Below the pieces are notes generated by a model. It was not told where the DNA came from. It made no database searches and saw nothing but the letters and a program-made list of their open reading frames with translations. A stretch of DNA of 45,522 nt from Phycisphaerales bacterium (lineage in GTDB: Bacteria > Planctomycetota > Phycisphaerae > Phycisphaerales > UBA1924): positions 1-45,522 of the forward strand of contig JACVCL010000007.1 in assembly GCA_016742075.1 (NCBI GenBank), read 5' to 3'. Position 1 is the first letter of the stretch; every line of letters begins with the position of its first letter. Position numbers and translations under genes: made by a program. Positions 1 to 8,755 of this stretch are shown here, one piece after another.

Positions 1-16
1 CCGGGGATTCACCCCC

Positions 17-286
17 TTACACCGGGGTTTGTACGGGCTCGCCCGCGCTCGGCAGCCCCCCCCCCCCCACCACCGCCGCCCCCGCCACCACCGGCAGCAA
101 GTTCGCACCCGGCACGCCAAGGGGCGTCCACGCCGCTCCGGCCGCCGCCACCACGCGCCGAAGGAGCGCGCCGGCCGCCCGGGCGGGGTCGCGCGACCGA
201 CCCGTCGGCCGATCCGAACCATGGGCCAGCCCGCCGCCGGCCCGGCGGTGAGCGTCCGCTAACGGAGATTTGCCGAAACCGCACAT
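17..286 (-). CDS. small hypothetical protein with a 13-G homopolymer
   Basis: 89-residue open frame of unknown function. I favour this frame because it has a GGGAGG Shine-Dalgarno at 292-297 placed 5 nt before the ATG, a TAGACT -10-like hexamer at 302-307, and mostly G/C third codon positions. The C-terminal half is rich in Ala, Val and Gly and could be a membrane or signal-type segment. The codons near 56-68 form an uninterrupted run of 13 G on the coding strand, giving four Gly codons; a slip in the run would change the frame. No family recognised. It may also be a chance open frame in GC-rich DNA. Confidence 0.35.
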   Translation of the reverse strand: MCGFGKSPLADAHRRAGGGLAHGSDRPTGRSRDPARAAGALLRRVVAAAGAAWTPLGVPGANLLPVVAGAAVVGGGGLPSAGEPVQTPV

Positions 287-430
287 GCGGACCTCCCGGA
301 CAGTCTACGTCGGCGTTTGGGACGCCGGGCCTCTCGATCGCTTGCCACGGAGCCGATACCGAGCAGACTGATCTGAGTGGCGTCGCGCCCTCCGGCGCGG
401 CGGGAGTTCCCGGATCGGAACGAGGTTGCG

Positions 431-880
431 ATGACCGCGTTGGCGATCGGCAGTCCGGTTTCGGGGGTGGCCAGCTTCGGGGCTGTGGCCGCCGGCACCG
501 CCCGCGCCGCCCGCCGCGTGGCCGTCCTCTGCATCATCATGGCGATCCTCGGCCTCGCCGACCTGGTGATGACCGTCACCTACATGAAGACCACGGGGAT
601 GTTCGAGGTCAACCCGATCGCCCGGTACATGGTCGACGTCGGCCAGTCTCGGCAGCTCATCCTCTTCAAACTCTTCACCATCGCGCTCAGCTCCGGCGGG
701 CTGTTCCTCGTGCGCCGCCACCGCCTGGCCGAGGTGGCCGCCTGGTCGGGCACCGCCCTTCTGGTGGCGCTCACGGCCCACTGGATCCACTACAACCAGC
801 ACGCCCCCGAGATGACCGCCGAGTGGGTGGCCATCGCCATGGGGCCGACGCCGCCGGGCTTCGTCTCGCTGGGCGAGTGA
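431..880 (+). CDS. DUF5658-like small membrane protein
   Basis: 149-residue membrane protein of unknown function. About three hydrophobic segments (roughly residues 30-50, 75-95, 105-125) and the pattern D-x3-T followed by G-x-x-x-x-NPIARYM are typical of DUF5658-type proteins, where the D, T and NP sit in membrane helices. The ATG at 431 is chosen because ACGAGG lies 5-6 nt upstream; a GTG at 377 in the same frame would add 18 residues rich in Arg and Pro and lacks support. It converges on pdxA with a 13-bp gap, so the two share a terminator region. Family call is by pattern memory and moderately sure; function unknown. Confidence 0.7.
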   Translation: MTALAIGSPVSGVASFGAVAAGTARAARRVAVLCIIMAILGLADLVMTVTYMKTTGMFEVNPIARYMVDVGQSRQLILFKLFTIALSSGGLFLVRRHRLAEVAAWSGTALLVALTAHWIHYNQHAPEMTAEWVAIAMGPTPPGFVSLGE

Positions 881-893
881 TCGCCCGCCCGCC

Positions 894-1994
894 CTAACGC
901 CCCGCCGCGAACACCAGCGCCAAATCCATCGCCGCCGCCATCGAGCCCGGGTCGGCCGCGTTCCTCCCGGCGATGTCGTACGCCGTCCCGTGGTCGGGGC
1001 TCGTGCGTACCGCCGGCAGGCCCGCGGTGTAGTTCACCGCCCGGTCGAAGGCCAGCAGTTTTACGGGGATCAGGCCCTGATCGTGGTACATGGCCACGAC
1101 GATGTCGAACCGCCCCCTCACCGCGGCGTTGAACACCGTGTCGCCGGGGTGCGGGCCGCTGGCGTCGATGCCCTGCTGCCGCGCCAGCGCGATCGCCGGC
1201 TCGATCACCCGCGCCTCCTCGTCGCCGAACAGGCCGTGCTCCGACGCGTGGGGGTTCAGGCCCGCCACCGCCACCCGCGGCCGCTCGACCCCCAGCCGCA
1301 CGCACGCCTCGTGCGCCAACTCGATGGTCTCGAGCACCCGGCCCAGGCTCAGCAGCCCGGCGACGTGCGACAGCGGCACGTGCGTGGTCACGAGCATGGT
1401 GCGAAGCTGAGGCGCCACGAACATCATCCGCTGCCGCTTGCCTCGGAACCGGGCCGCCAGCAGCTCGGTGTGCCCGGGGAACTCCGCCCGCCCGGCCAGC
1501 GCCCACGCCTCTTTGTTGATCGGGCCGGTCACGATGGCGTCGGCCGGGCCGAGCCCGGGCAGCCGCCCCTTGGCGGCGAGGATCGCGTCTTCGACGAACC
1601 GGAACGACGCCTCGCCGCCCTCGCGCGTCGCCCGGGCGCCGCCGCCGCGGGCCGAGGGATCGGGCGGCCCCACCGCCGTCAGCGACGCGTCGCGCGCGTA
1701 GTCGACCACCACCACGTCGTGCGCGCCCGAGGCTTCGAGCAGCACCGGTGAGCCCGACGGCACGATCCACCAGAACGGCTCGATCCCCGCCGCCCGGGCC
1801 GCCGCGTCAAGGCATGAGGCATATCCCAGAACCACCCACCGCGCTCGCCCCCGCCGCGGCCGGTCGGCCAGCGACTTTACGATCACCTCCGCCCCGATCC
1901 CCAGCGGGTCCCCCATCGACACCGCCACGGTCGGCTTGTGATCGGGTATTGCCCGCCCGGCCTCGATCCCGCCCGATGGTGACGCGTCGTCCAT
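894..1994 (-). CDS. pdxA: 4-hydroxythreonine-4-phosphate dehydrogenase
   Basis: Oxidises 4-phosphooxy-threonine in the deoxyxylulose-dependent route to pyridoxal 5'-phosphate (cytosolic, divalent metal, NAD). 366 residues. Visible family motifs: SMGDPLGIGAEV near residue 27, IVTGPINKEAW and FPGHTELLA in the middle (metal-ligand His), MYHDQGLIPVK and SPDHGTAYDIAG near the C-terminus. The length is slightly above the usual 330 because of a 15-20 residue N-terminal extension and a Gly/Arg-rich insert before ATREGGEAS. The ATG at 1994 is preferred over a TTG at 2003 because a TATCGT -10 hexamer ends 8 nt before it, suggesting a leaderless message. No other pdx gene lies in the window. Confidence 0.95.
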   Translation of the reverse strand: MDDASPSGGIEAGRAIPDHKPTVAVSMGDPLGIGAEVIVKSLADRPRRGRARWVVLGYASCLDAAARAAGIEPFWWIVPSGSPVLLEASGAHDVVVVDYARDASLTAVGPPDPSARGGGARATREGGEASFRFVEDAILAAKGRLPGLGPADAIVTGPINKEAWALAGRAEFPGHTELLAARFRGKRQRMMFVAPQLRTMLVTTHVPLSHVAGLLSLGRVLETIELAHEACVRLGVERPRVAVAGLNPHASEHGLFGDEEARVIEPAIALARQQGIDASGPHPGDTVFNAAVRGRFDIVVAMYHDQGLIPVKLLAFDRAVNYTAGLPAVRTSPDHGTAYDIAGRNAADPGSMAAAMDLALVFAAGR

Positions 1995-2002
1995 GTGCCG
2001 CA

Positions 2003-2008
2003 ACGATA
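2003..2008 (-). promoter_or_regulatory. -10 hexamer of pdxA (leaderless type)
   Basis: TATCGT, 8 nt before the pdxA ATG, with no Shine-Dalgarno between. No convincing -35. Confidence 0.45.
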
Positions 2009-2083
2009 CGGTGCAACGGCACCGGCGAGGTTCCCAATCAGCCTCCGGCCTTCCGATGGTCGCCCGCTGGTTGGAGAGCGCCG

Positions 2084-2548
2084 ATGCACGCCGCCTGGAC
2101 GCACCCGATGAACAGCCCCGCCGCCGCCCGCCACGTCGACGCCACCGCCACGCCGGAGCTGCGCCAGTGGGCGATGTTCACGCACCTGGCCGGGCTGCTC
2201 TCGCTGCTGGGCTCGCACATCGTCGGCCCCATCGCCGTGCTCATCATGTGGAGGATCAAGGCCAAGGACTCGCCCTTCGCCGACGACCACGGGCGCGAGG
2301 CCCTGAACTTTCAGATCTCGCTGCTGATCTACTTCTTCGGCGGCGGCATCCTGCTGGCCCTGGCCACCATCGTCACGCTGGGCCTCGGCGCCATCCTCAC
2401 CGTGCCCTTCGGCGTGCTCGGGTTCCTGGCCCTTCTGGCGCTGCAGATCGTCGGCGCCTGCCTCGGGGCCGGCGCGGCCAACCGCGGCGAGTACTACCGC
2501 TACCCGATGTGCCTGCGGCTGATCAAGGGCCCTGCCGACGCCGCCTGA
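2084..2548 (+). CDS. DUF4870 (Tic20-like) membrane protein
   Basis: 154-residue integral membrane protein. After a short cytosolic N-terminus, residues 20-60 carry the pattern MFTHLAGLL...GPIAVLIMW, followed by DDHGREALNFQIS and two further hydrophobic segments, then a C-terminal GEYYRYPMCLRLI. This arrangement (H-x-x-G-L, then REALNFQ, then YRYP) is typical of DUF4870, whose role is not established. Start chosen at the ATG at 2084 because GGAGAG at 2073-2078 stands 5 nt upstream; a second ATG at 2108 is possible. It faces the sulfoxide reductase gene across 54 bp. Confidence 0.85.
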   Translation: MHAAWTHPMNSPAAARHVDATATPELRQWAMFTHLAGLLSLLGSHIVGPIAVLIMWRIKAKDSPFADDHGREALNFQISLLIYFFGGGILLALATIVTLGLGAILTVPFGVLGFLALLALQIVGACLGAGAANRGEYYRYPMCLRLIKGPADAA

Positions 2549-2602
2549 CCCCCCCCACCACCACCGCACAACCCGCCGCCCCACCGACCACCGATGGCGG
2601 GG

Positions 2603-3127
2603 TTAGGCCACCACCACGGGCGCGCCGTCGCGGGCGCTCAGGCCCACTTTCACCAGCAGCATCTCGATCCCCCGCGCGTCGCGGTCGCTGAACGCCCCGG
2701 CCTCGAAGCTGTCGACGTCGAGCACCGCGTGGCACGAGCCGTCGGCTTCCAGCACGGGCACCACCACCTCGGCCCGGTCGCGCGGGTCGCAGGCCACGTA
2801 GTGCTCGCCCAGCGACTTCACATCGGGCACCACCAGCGACACACGCTCGCGCCAGCACCGCCCGCACGCCCCGTGCAGGCCGATCGGCGAACACGCCGGC
2901 TTGTCGCGCCGCGGGCCGAGCACCATCTCGTCAACCAGCGGCGGCTTGAAGTAGAACCCCACCCACGAGTACCCGCGCCCCTCGGCCGCCGTGCCGCCGC
3001 CGAACGCCTCCCACAGCGCATCGACCAGCACCCGCATCGCCTCGTCGCGCGTGGAATACCGTCCGGCGATGCGGTCGAGCACCGCCCGGTAGTCGCGCAG
3101 AGATGAAGGCTTCGAACCCCCGGTCAC
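2603..3127 (-). CDS. GAF-domain free methionine-(R)-sulfoxide reductase-like protein
   Basis: Probably reduces free methionine-R-sulfoxide in the cytosol (MsrC/fRMsr family, a catalytic GAF domain). 174 residues, a usual length. The three family cysteines can be placed: Cys79 (PACSPIG), Cys88 (HGACG) and Cys113 (YVACDP), with spacings of 9 and 25 against 10 and 24 in the E. coli enzyme as I recall it; Cys91 and Cys132 are extra. The end HAVLDVDSFEAGAFSDRD matches the family's I-G-V-L-D-I-D-S...F-x-D-x-D. The GTG start overlaps the rpsR stop (GTGA), so translation is probably coupled to rpsR, an unusual pairing. It may be a GAF sensor instead, but the cysteines favour the enzyme. Confidence 0.75.
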   Translation of the reverse strand: MTGGSKPSSLRDYRAVLDRIAGRYSTRDEAMRVLVDALWEAFGGGTAAEGRGYSWVGFYFKPPLVDEMVLGPRRDKPACSPIGLHGACGRCWRERVSLVVPDVKSLGEHYVACDPRDRAEVVVPVLEADGSCHAVLDVDSFEAGAFSDRDARGIEMLLVKVGLSARDGAPVVVA

Positions 3128-3363
3128 AGCGTCGCGGAGGTGAACGGCAGCAGCCCCATGAACCGTGCCCGCTTGACCGCCTGGCACAGCAGCCGCTGCT
3201 CCGCCGCCGACGTGCCCAGACGCTTGCGGCCGTAGATCTTCCCGTTCGGGCTCATCGCCCGCCGGAGCGTCTCGACGTCCTTCCAGTCCACGAACTCGAT
3301 CCCCTTGCCGCTGGCCTTGGCGAACTTCTGCTTCGTGGGCGTGAAACGGGCGAACTGCGTCAT
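3124..3363 (-). CDS. rpsR: 30S ribosomal protein S18
   Basis: Small-subunit ribosomal protein S18, 79 residues, the usual size. Recognised by DWKDVETLRRAMSPNGKIYGRK followed by RLCQAVKRARFMGLLPF-type C-terminus, here with the S18 pattern K-R-A-R-x-M-G-L-L-P-F. Strong Shine-Dalgarno GAGGAG about 8 nt before the ATG. It is not next to rpsF, ssb or rplI as in many bacteria. Instead its stop codon overlaps the start of a methionine-sulfoxide reductase gene. A canonical promoter lies about 80 nt upstream. Confidence 0.95.
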   Translation of the reverse strand: MTQFARFTPTKQKFAKASGKGIEFVDWKDVETLRRAMSPNGKIYGRKRLGTSAAEQRLLCQAVKRARFMGLLPFTSATL

Positions 3364-3446
3364 CGGGCGAATCTCCTCGTCTTGGACGTGCGGCCCGGCC
3401 ACCAGACCGGGCAACGAGAGGTCCCCACCCACCGGCGGGGGTCGGG

Positions 3447-3475
3447 ACACTAGCCGACCTCCCCGCGACGGGCAA
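3447..3475 (-). promoter_or_regulatory. rpsR promoter, TTGCCC-N17-TAGTGT
   Basis: -35 TTGCCC at 3470-3475, 17-nt spacer, -10 TAGTGT at 3447-3452, giving a start near 3440 and a leader of about 77 nt. One of the few -35/-10 pairs in the window with ideal spacing. The -10 is overlapped by a 10-bp dyad (arms 3421-3430 and 3439-3448, one mismatch). Confidence 0.5.
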
Positions 3476-3510
3476 CCGCACGCCCCGCGCCGACCACCCA
3501 AACATTCACC

Positions 3511-4455
3511 TCACCGATCCCGGAACTCGACGTGGCACGCCGTGCAGCTCGCCGACACCCCACGCCACCGGGCGTCGAGCACCTCGCGCGGCAGCCGCGC
3601 CGCGACCCCGTCTTCGAGCTCCGTCGCCCGGGCGATCGCCTCGCGGAGCATCGCCCCGAAGCGCTCGCCGTGCCCCGGTGTCTCCGGTGCGTCGGCGGTG
3701 GCCCGCAGGCCCTCGACGATCGCCGCCGCCTCGGCCGCCGGAACCAGATCGGGGTGATCAGCCGGCACCTGCCAGCCGGCCTTGCGGATGCGATCGACGT
3801 TCCAGAACCCCGCGTCGGCCTTGACCATGGCCCCGACGATCCCCTTCACCCGCGCCGACTCGGGCCATCCCCCCGCCTCCGCCGCCGCGCTCGACGCGGC
3901 CGCCAGGTCATCGGCCGACGCAGGATGCAGACCCCGCACGCACGCGAACAGCCCGGGGTAACTCGGCGAGGTCCCCGCACGCTCCATCCAGATCACCGCG
4001 TCGGCCGGTGCCCTCTTCCCCAGCAGCACCGCGATGCTCGCCGCCGCCGCGGGACCGCGGTGCTTGCCGTGGTGGCAGTGCACGTACACCGGGCCGGGCA
4101 GCTCGCGCACCGCCGCCGCCATCTCACGCTGGCGCTCGGGAGCAATCCCGTCGTAGCCCACCGGCAGGTGCACGTAGCGGATTCCCGCGGCGTGCGCCCG
4201 CGCCAGGTCGGGCCGCGCCCCGTCGACCGACACGATCGTTCGGATCCCCAGCCGGCGCAGCTCGGCAAACGCCGCGTCGCCCTCGGGCTGTCCGCCGCTG
4301 ATCAGCCCCGGCGCTGCCTCGTGCACGTTGGCCAGCGCCGGGCGCTCCGGCGCCGCGGCCGGACGACCGGCCCCGTCCGCAGCAGGCCGAGGACCGCACC
4401 CGCCGACGATCGCCGCCAGCACCACCCACGCCGCGCACGCACGGATCCGACCCAC
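3511..4455 (-). CDS. lipoprotein: dual-specificity phosphatase-like domain plus C-terminal CxxCH haem site
   Basis: 314 residues. N-terminal signal with lipobox-like VGGC (Cys20) indicates an exported lipoprotein. Residues about 45-165 form a tyrosine/dual-specificity phosphatase-like domain: SGGQP, then LGIRTIVSVDG, then the signature VHCHHGKHRG, which meets H-C-x5-R and would supply the nucleophilic Cys and phosphate-binding Arg. The region around residues 190-314 is helical and ends SCTACHVEFRDR, a CxxCH c-type haem site close to the C-terminus as in cytochrome c' proteins. GTG start with GGAGG 5 nt upstream. Same direction as the DoxX gene, 82 bp apart. A phosphatase fold joined to a haem domain on the outside of the membrane is unusual; the substrate is unknown. 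Confidence 0.8.
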   Translation of the reverse strand: MGRIRACAAWVVLAAIVGGCGPRPAADGAGRPAAAPERPALANVHEAAPGLISGGQPEGDAAFAELRRLGIRTIVSVDGARPDLARAHAAGIRYVHLPVGYDGIAPERQREMAAAVRELPGPVYVHCHHGKHRGPAAAASIAVLLGKRAPADAVIWMERAGTSPSYPGLFACVRGLHPASADDLAAASSAAAEAGGWPESARVKGIVGAMVKADAGFWNVDRIRKAGWQVPADHPDLVPAAEAAAIVEGLRATADAPETPGHGERFGAMLREAIARATELEDGVAARLPREVLDARWRGVSASCTACHVEFRDR

Positions 4456-4537
4456 GGAAGCCTCCGATCACGCCCGACCGAGCGGTGCCGAAGCGTACCG
4501 GGGCCATCCGCCACCCGCCCGCGTTCAGCAGGACACG

Positions 4538-5329
4538 TCAGATCGGGCGTTCGATCCCCGCCTTGGGCTTGGCCGCCGGCGCCTTGCGCTTCTGGAACAG
4601 CAGACCGTCGAGGCTGATGCCCCCAGCCCCCAGCAGCGCCACCGACGCGCCGGTGCACATCAGGCCGAACTGCCAGAGCAGCGTGTTCCAGACCGCCGTC
4701 CACGCCGCGTCCGACATCTTCGGGTCGGGCAGCACCATCAGGAAGTTCGCCGGGTTGCCCAGATTCGGCCCGATCTGCGTGAGCCAGATCGCCACGCCCA
4801 TCGTGCCCGCCAGCGCCAGCCCCCAGACCCTCGTCAGGAACCCCAGCAGGATGAGCGCCCCGCCGATGAACTCGGTGATCGCCGCCCCCCACGCCAGGCC
4901 CTCCATCACCCGGCCCGACGCCGCGAACCCCGGCCAGTACGCCTGCCCGGCCGCGTTGGGCTTGGCGGCGCGATCCATCACCAGCACCAGGCCGTAGAGC
5001 CGAAGGCGCTCGACGCCCTTGGGGAAGTTCTCCGCCGTGAGGCTCCCGACTTGGACCGCCCTGTCGGCCCGCGCAGGGATGACCATCACGCCGGCACGAT
5101 CACGCATCGCCGGCTTCTTCTCGCCGCCCCCCTCCGGCGGCGCCGGGCTCGCCCCGGCGTCGGGCGACGGGCCGGAGGGGCCGGGCGCCTCCACGATGCC
5201 CAGATTCGCCAGCGCCGCGGCCTGCTCGGGCGTGAAGGCCTGCTTATAGAACAGTTTCCCGGTTCCCGCCCACAGGAACGTCACGCCGAGGGCGATTCTC
5301 AGAAGCAGCAGCGCAAGAGATTTCGACAT
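4538..5329 (-). CDS. DoxX-family membrane protein
   Basis: 263-residue membrane protein of the DoxX/DoxD family, linked in some bacteria to quinone redox or thiosulfate metabolism. N-terminus LALLLLRIALGVTFLWAGTGKLF is the typical first DoxX helix (R-x-x-x-G-x-x-F-x-x-x-G-x-x-K). Three more hydrophobic segments follow, including EFIGGALILLGFLTRVWGLALAG. An extended soluble loop of about 100 residues between helix 1 and helix 2 has a Pro/Gly-rich stretch and is longer than in small DoxX proteins. GGAGAT about 8 nt before the ATG. It precedes the phosphatase-cytochrome gene in the same direction, so the two may be co-transcribed and both act at the membrane. Confidence 0.85.
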   Translation of the reverse strand: MSKSLALLLLRIALGVTFLWAGTGKLFYKQAFTPEQAAALANLGIVEAPGPSGPSPDAGASPAPPEGGGEKKPAMRDRAGVMVIPARADRAVQVGSLTAENFPKGVERLRLYGLVLVMDRAAKPNAAGQAYWPGFAASGRVMEGLAWGAAITEFIGGALILLGFLTRVWGLALAGTMGVAIWLTQIGPNLGNPANFLMVLPDPKMSDAAWTAVWNTLLWQFGLMCTGASVALLGAGGISLDGLLFQKRKAPAAKPKAGIERPI

Positions 5330-5442
5330 CGCAGGGATCTCCGTCGGGGCTCAACCGGTTTGGATCGGCCCGAACCGCGGGTGTTGTTCGGTTTTGCGCC
5401 CCGGGCCTTGCCCGGGGGCTCCCCGGGCGCAACTACGCCCCG

Positions 5443-5448
5443 TACCAT
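5443..5448 (+). promoter_or_regulatory. -10 hexamer of the kinase gene (leaderless type)
   Basis: TACCAT, 7 nt before the GTG start. No Shine-Dalgarno is present. Confidence 0.45.
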
Positions 5449-5455
5449 CGCTTCC

Positions 5456-8400
5456 GTGACCGCCGAGGCCCCCGCCAGCCTGCCCGAGCCCATCGGCCCC
5501 TACGTGTTCGAGCGCGAGCTCGGCCGCGGCGGGATGGGCGTCGTCTGGCTGGCCCGCGACCAGCGGCTCGACCGACAGGTGGCCGTGAAGGAGCTCGGGC
5601 CCGATCTTTCGACCGACCCGGTCCGCCTGGCCCGCTTCCGGCGTGAGGCGCGCACCCTCGCGCAGCTCAACCACCCCAACGTCGCGACGATCTACGGGCT
5701 CGAAGAGGCGGGCGACCGCGTCCTGATCGTGATGGAGTTCGCCCCGGGCCCCACGCTGGCCGACGTCATCAAATCGGGCGTGCTCAACGCCGAGCCCACC
5801 CCGGAGCGCGCCCTCTCGCTGGCCCGCCAGATCATCGCCGGCATGGCCGCGGCCCACGAGCAGGGCATCATCCACCGCGACCTCAAGCCGCTGAACGTCA
5901 AGGTGCGGCCCGACGGCGTGGTGAAGATCCTCGACTTCGGCCTGGCCAAGGCCGCCGCCCCCGCGGGGCCCGGCTCGATCGAGGCCTCGCAGATGCCCAC
6001 CGCCGCGGTCGACGCCACCGCCGCCGGCATGATCATGGGCTCGGCCGGCTACATGAGCCCCGAGCAGGCCCGCGGGCAGCCCGTCGACCCGCGCACCGAT
6101 GTCTGGGCCTTCGGCGCCGTGCTCTTCGAGATGCTCGCCGGCGTCATGTGCTTCGGCGGCGAAACCTTCTCCGACGCGCTGGCCGCGCTGCTCACCAAAG
6201 ACCCCGATCTGGCGGCGCTCCACCGGGCCACCCCCCCGGCCATCACCGACCTGGTCCGGCGCTGCCTGCAGCGCCCCCTGCCGCAGCGCCCGGCCGACAT
6301 GCGGGCCGTGCGCACCGACTTCGAGCGCGCCCTCACCGGCGGCGCATCCACCGGCCCCACCGCCCTGCCCACCATGCCGGCGATCGACCCCGGCGTGGTC
6401 GGCGCCTCCGCGGCGATCGCCAAGAGCGTCACGCGCTTCGCCGCGTCGCGCGTGGGCGACGACCGCCCGCAGGGGCCGCCCCCTTCCTCGGCCCTGGTGC
6501 CCAACAACCTGCCGGGGGCCATGGCCTCGTTCGTCGGGCGCGAGCGCGAGATGAGCGAGGTGGTCGCGCTGCTGACCATGGCACCCGACGACCGCACCGG
6601 CGCGGGCTCGCGACTGGTCACGCTCACCGGCCCGGGCGGCACGGGCAAGACCCGCCTGGCCGTCGAGGCCGCCCGCGAGGCAGCGCTCCCGCCAGCCAGC
6701 GGCCCCGTGCCCTTCCCCGAGGGCATCTGGCTCGCCGACCTGGCCCCCCTGCCGCCCACCGCGGGCCCCGACGCCGCGCCCGCCGTCGCCGCGCGACTCG
6801 CCCAGGCGCTGGGCGTGAAGGAAGAGGCCGGCAAGGACCTTCTGGACGCCGTCGTGGCGCGGCTGGCCCAGTCGGCCGGCTCGCGCGACGCGCGGGCGCT
6901 GATCATTCTTGACAACTGCGAGCACCTGCTCGACGGCGCCTCGGCCGTGATCTCGGACCTGCTGCGCCGGGCGCCGCAGGTGCGCGTGCTGGCCACCAGC
7001 CGCGAGGGGCTGGGCGTGTCCGGCGAGATCACCTACCGGGTCCACCCGCTGGCCACGCCCGACGCCGTCTCGGGCCCGGCCGACCCGGCGGCGCTTATGC
7101 AGTTCGGCGCCGTGCGGCTGTTCGCCGAGCGGGCCGCCGCCGCCGCGCCGGGCTTCTCGATCAGCGTCTCGAACGCCGCGGCGGTGGCGGGCATCTGCCG
7201 CCGCCTCGACGGCATCCCGCTGGCCATCGAGCTGGCGGCGGCGCGCGTCAAGGCCCTGGCCGTCACCGAGCTGGCCAAGCGCCTCGACGACGCCTTCCGC
7301 ATCCTCACCGGCGGGGCCCGCGGCGCTCTGCCCCGCCAGCAGACGCTGCGGGCCACCATCGACTGGTCGTACTCGCTGCTGGAAGAGCCCGAGAAGATGC
7401 TGCTGCGGCGCCTGGGCGTCTTCGCGGGGTTCTTCCCGCTCGAGGCCGTCGAGCGCGTGGCCCCGGGCCCGGGGCTCGAAGACTTCGAGCTGCTCGACGC
7501 CCTCACGCATCTCGTCGATAAGAGCCTGGTGGTCTTCGAAGAATCGCGCTCGCCGGACGGCGGCGGGCGCTACCGGCTGCTGGAGACCGTCCGCCAGTTC
7601 GCCCGCGAGAAGCTCGACGCCGAGGGCCGCGAGCAGGCCGACGAGCTCCGCCTTCGCCACCTGCGCTACTACGCGCAGGCCATGGACGAGTGGGAGCCCA
7701 AACTGCGCGGCGAGGAACAGGCCGACGCCTTCCGCTGGATGGACGCTCAGTTCGACAACTTCCGTGTGGCGCTGGCCTTCGGGGCCGAAAGCCCCTCGGA
7801 CGAGGCGGGGCTTCTGAGCGTGGGCCTCGCGGGCGCACTGGGGCGCTACTTCGACACGCGCGGCCTGCTGTCGGAGGGCGCCGCGATCCTCGACCGGGCC
7901 ATCGCCCGCGCGGGCAAGCTGCCCGACCAGGCCGCCGCGCGGGCCTCGCTCATCAAGGTACTCAACCGCGCCGGGAACCTGGCCTGGGCCCGCGGCGACT
8001 ACGCCGCGTCGCGCGCCCACTACGAGCGGGGCGTGCCCCTCACCCGCGACGCCGGCGACCAGCGCGCCCTCGCCGGGCTGCTCTCGAACCTCGCCACGGT
8101 GCTCGTCGAGCAGAACGAGCTCGACGAGGCCCACCGGCTGTACTCCGAGGTCCTCGAGATGTCGCGCTCGATGAACTTCGCCTGGGGTGTGGCCGCGTCG
8201 CTGGACAACCTCGGCATCGTCGAGCGGATGCGGGGCCGGCTCGACGAGTCGCGGGCCCTGCACATGCAGGCCATGGACATGCGCCGCAACATCTCGGACC
8301 CCGGCGTGCTGGCGGTGTCGCGGCTGAACCTCGCCGCGGTCGACCTGGAGGCCGGGCGGTTCCCCGAGGCCCGCGCCTACCTGCGCGAGGCGCTCATCAC

Positions 8401-8755
8401 CGTGCAGGACATGGGTGACCGCCGCCTGATGGCCGAGGCGCTCGAGCGCCTGGCCGTGGCCTGCGCGGGCGAGGGCAAGGGCGAGGCCGCGGGGCGTCTG
8501 GTCGGCGCGGTCGAAGCGCTGCGCGAGTCGCTGGGCGTGGCCCGGCAGGCGTCGGAGCGGTGGGTGGCCGAGAAGGCCCGGACGCTGGCGCTGGGCGCGA
8601 TGGACGAGCCGGCCTTCGAGGAAGCCCGCAGGCAGGGCAAGGCGTCGGGTCTCGCCGTCGCGCTGCGGCTGGCCGCCGACATCACCGGCGCCGGCGGAGC
8701 GGGGGCCGTCACGGGCCCCGCCTCACTCCCACGATCGCCGCTCGCCACCGTGTGA
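5456..8755 (+). CDS. Ser/Thr protein kinase fused to an NB-ARC/STAND-like ATPase and TPR repeats
   Basis: 1099-residue cytosolic signalling protein. Residues 13-285: Hanks-type kinase with Gly loop GRGGMG (23-28), Lys45, HRDLKPLN (140-147), DFG (160-162) and [10 protein letters not shown], all catalytic residues present. Near residue 391 a Walker A GPGGTGKT, near 480 a Walker [13 protein letters not shown], then ATSREGLG and [16 protein letters not shown], as in the ATPase half of AfsR/LuxR-type regulators. From about 720 to the end lie helical repeats, with clear TPR units around 830-1000 (for example [22 protein letters not shown]). No membrane segment and no recognisable DNA-binding domain. 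GTG start; no good in-frame start nearer. Its 3' end overlaps the convergent methyltransferase gene by 47 bp. Likely a signal-integrating kinase; partners unknown. Confidence 0.9.
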   Translation: MTAEAPASLPEPIGPYVFERELGRGGMGVVWLARDQRLDRQVAVKELGPDLSTDPVRLARFRREARTLAQLNHPNVATIYGLEEAGDRVLIVMEFAPGPTLADVIKSGVLNAEPTPERALSLARQIIAGMAAAHEQGIIHRDLKPLNVKVRPDGVVKILDFGLAKAAAPAGPGSIEASQMPTAAVDATAAGMIMGSAGYMSPEQARGQPVDPRTDVWAFGAVLFEMLAGVMCFGGETFSDALAALLTKDPDLAALHRATPPAITDLVRRCLQRPLPQRPADMRAVRTDFERALTGGASTGPTALPTMPAIDPGVVGASAAIAKSVTRFAASRVGDDRPQGPPPSSALVPNNLPGAMASFVGREREMSEVVALLTMAPDDRTGAGSRLVTLTGPGGTGKTRLAVEAAREAALPPASGPVPFPEGIWLADLAPLPPTAGPDAAPAVAARLAQALGVKEEAGKDLLDAVVARLAQSAGSRDARALIILDNCEHLLDGASAVISDLLRRAPQVRVLATSREGLGVSGEITYRVHPLATPDAVSGPADPAALMQFGAVRLFAERAAAAAPGFSISVSNAAAVAGICRRLDGIPLAIELAAARVKALAVTELAKRLDDAFRILTGGARGALPRQQTLRATIDWSYSLLEEPEKMLLRRLGVFAGFFPLEAVERVAPGPGLEDFELLDALTHLVDKSLVVFEESRSPDGGGRYRLLETVRQFAREKLDAEGREQADELRLRHLRYYAQAMDEWEPKLRGEEQADAFRWMDAQFDNFRVALAFGAESPSDEAGLLSVGLAGALGRYFDTRGLLSEGAAILDRAIARAGKLPDQAAARASLIKVLNRAGNLAWARGDYAASRAHYERGVPLTRDAGDQRALAGLLSNLATVLVEQNELDEAHRLYSEVLEMSRSMNFAWGVAASLDNLGIVERMRGRLDESRALHMQAMDMRRNISDPGVLAVSRLNLAAVDLEAGRFPEARAYLREALITVQDMGDRRLMAEALERLAVACAGEGKGEAAGRLVGAVEALRESLGVARQASERWVAEKARTLALGAMDEPAFEEARRQGKASGLAVALRLAADITGAGGAGAVTGPASLPRSPLATV

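Noticed and set aside
29-262. Plus-strand frame at the left edge
   Set aside because: His/Arg/Pro-rich translation and poor codon pattern mark it as the shadow of the minus-strand sequence.
3100-3130. tRNA T-arm-like GGGGGTTCGAAGCC near the sulfoxide reductase start
   Set aside because: It is the coding start of the reductase on the minus strand and no acceptor, D or anticodon stem can be built around it.
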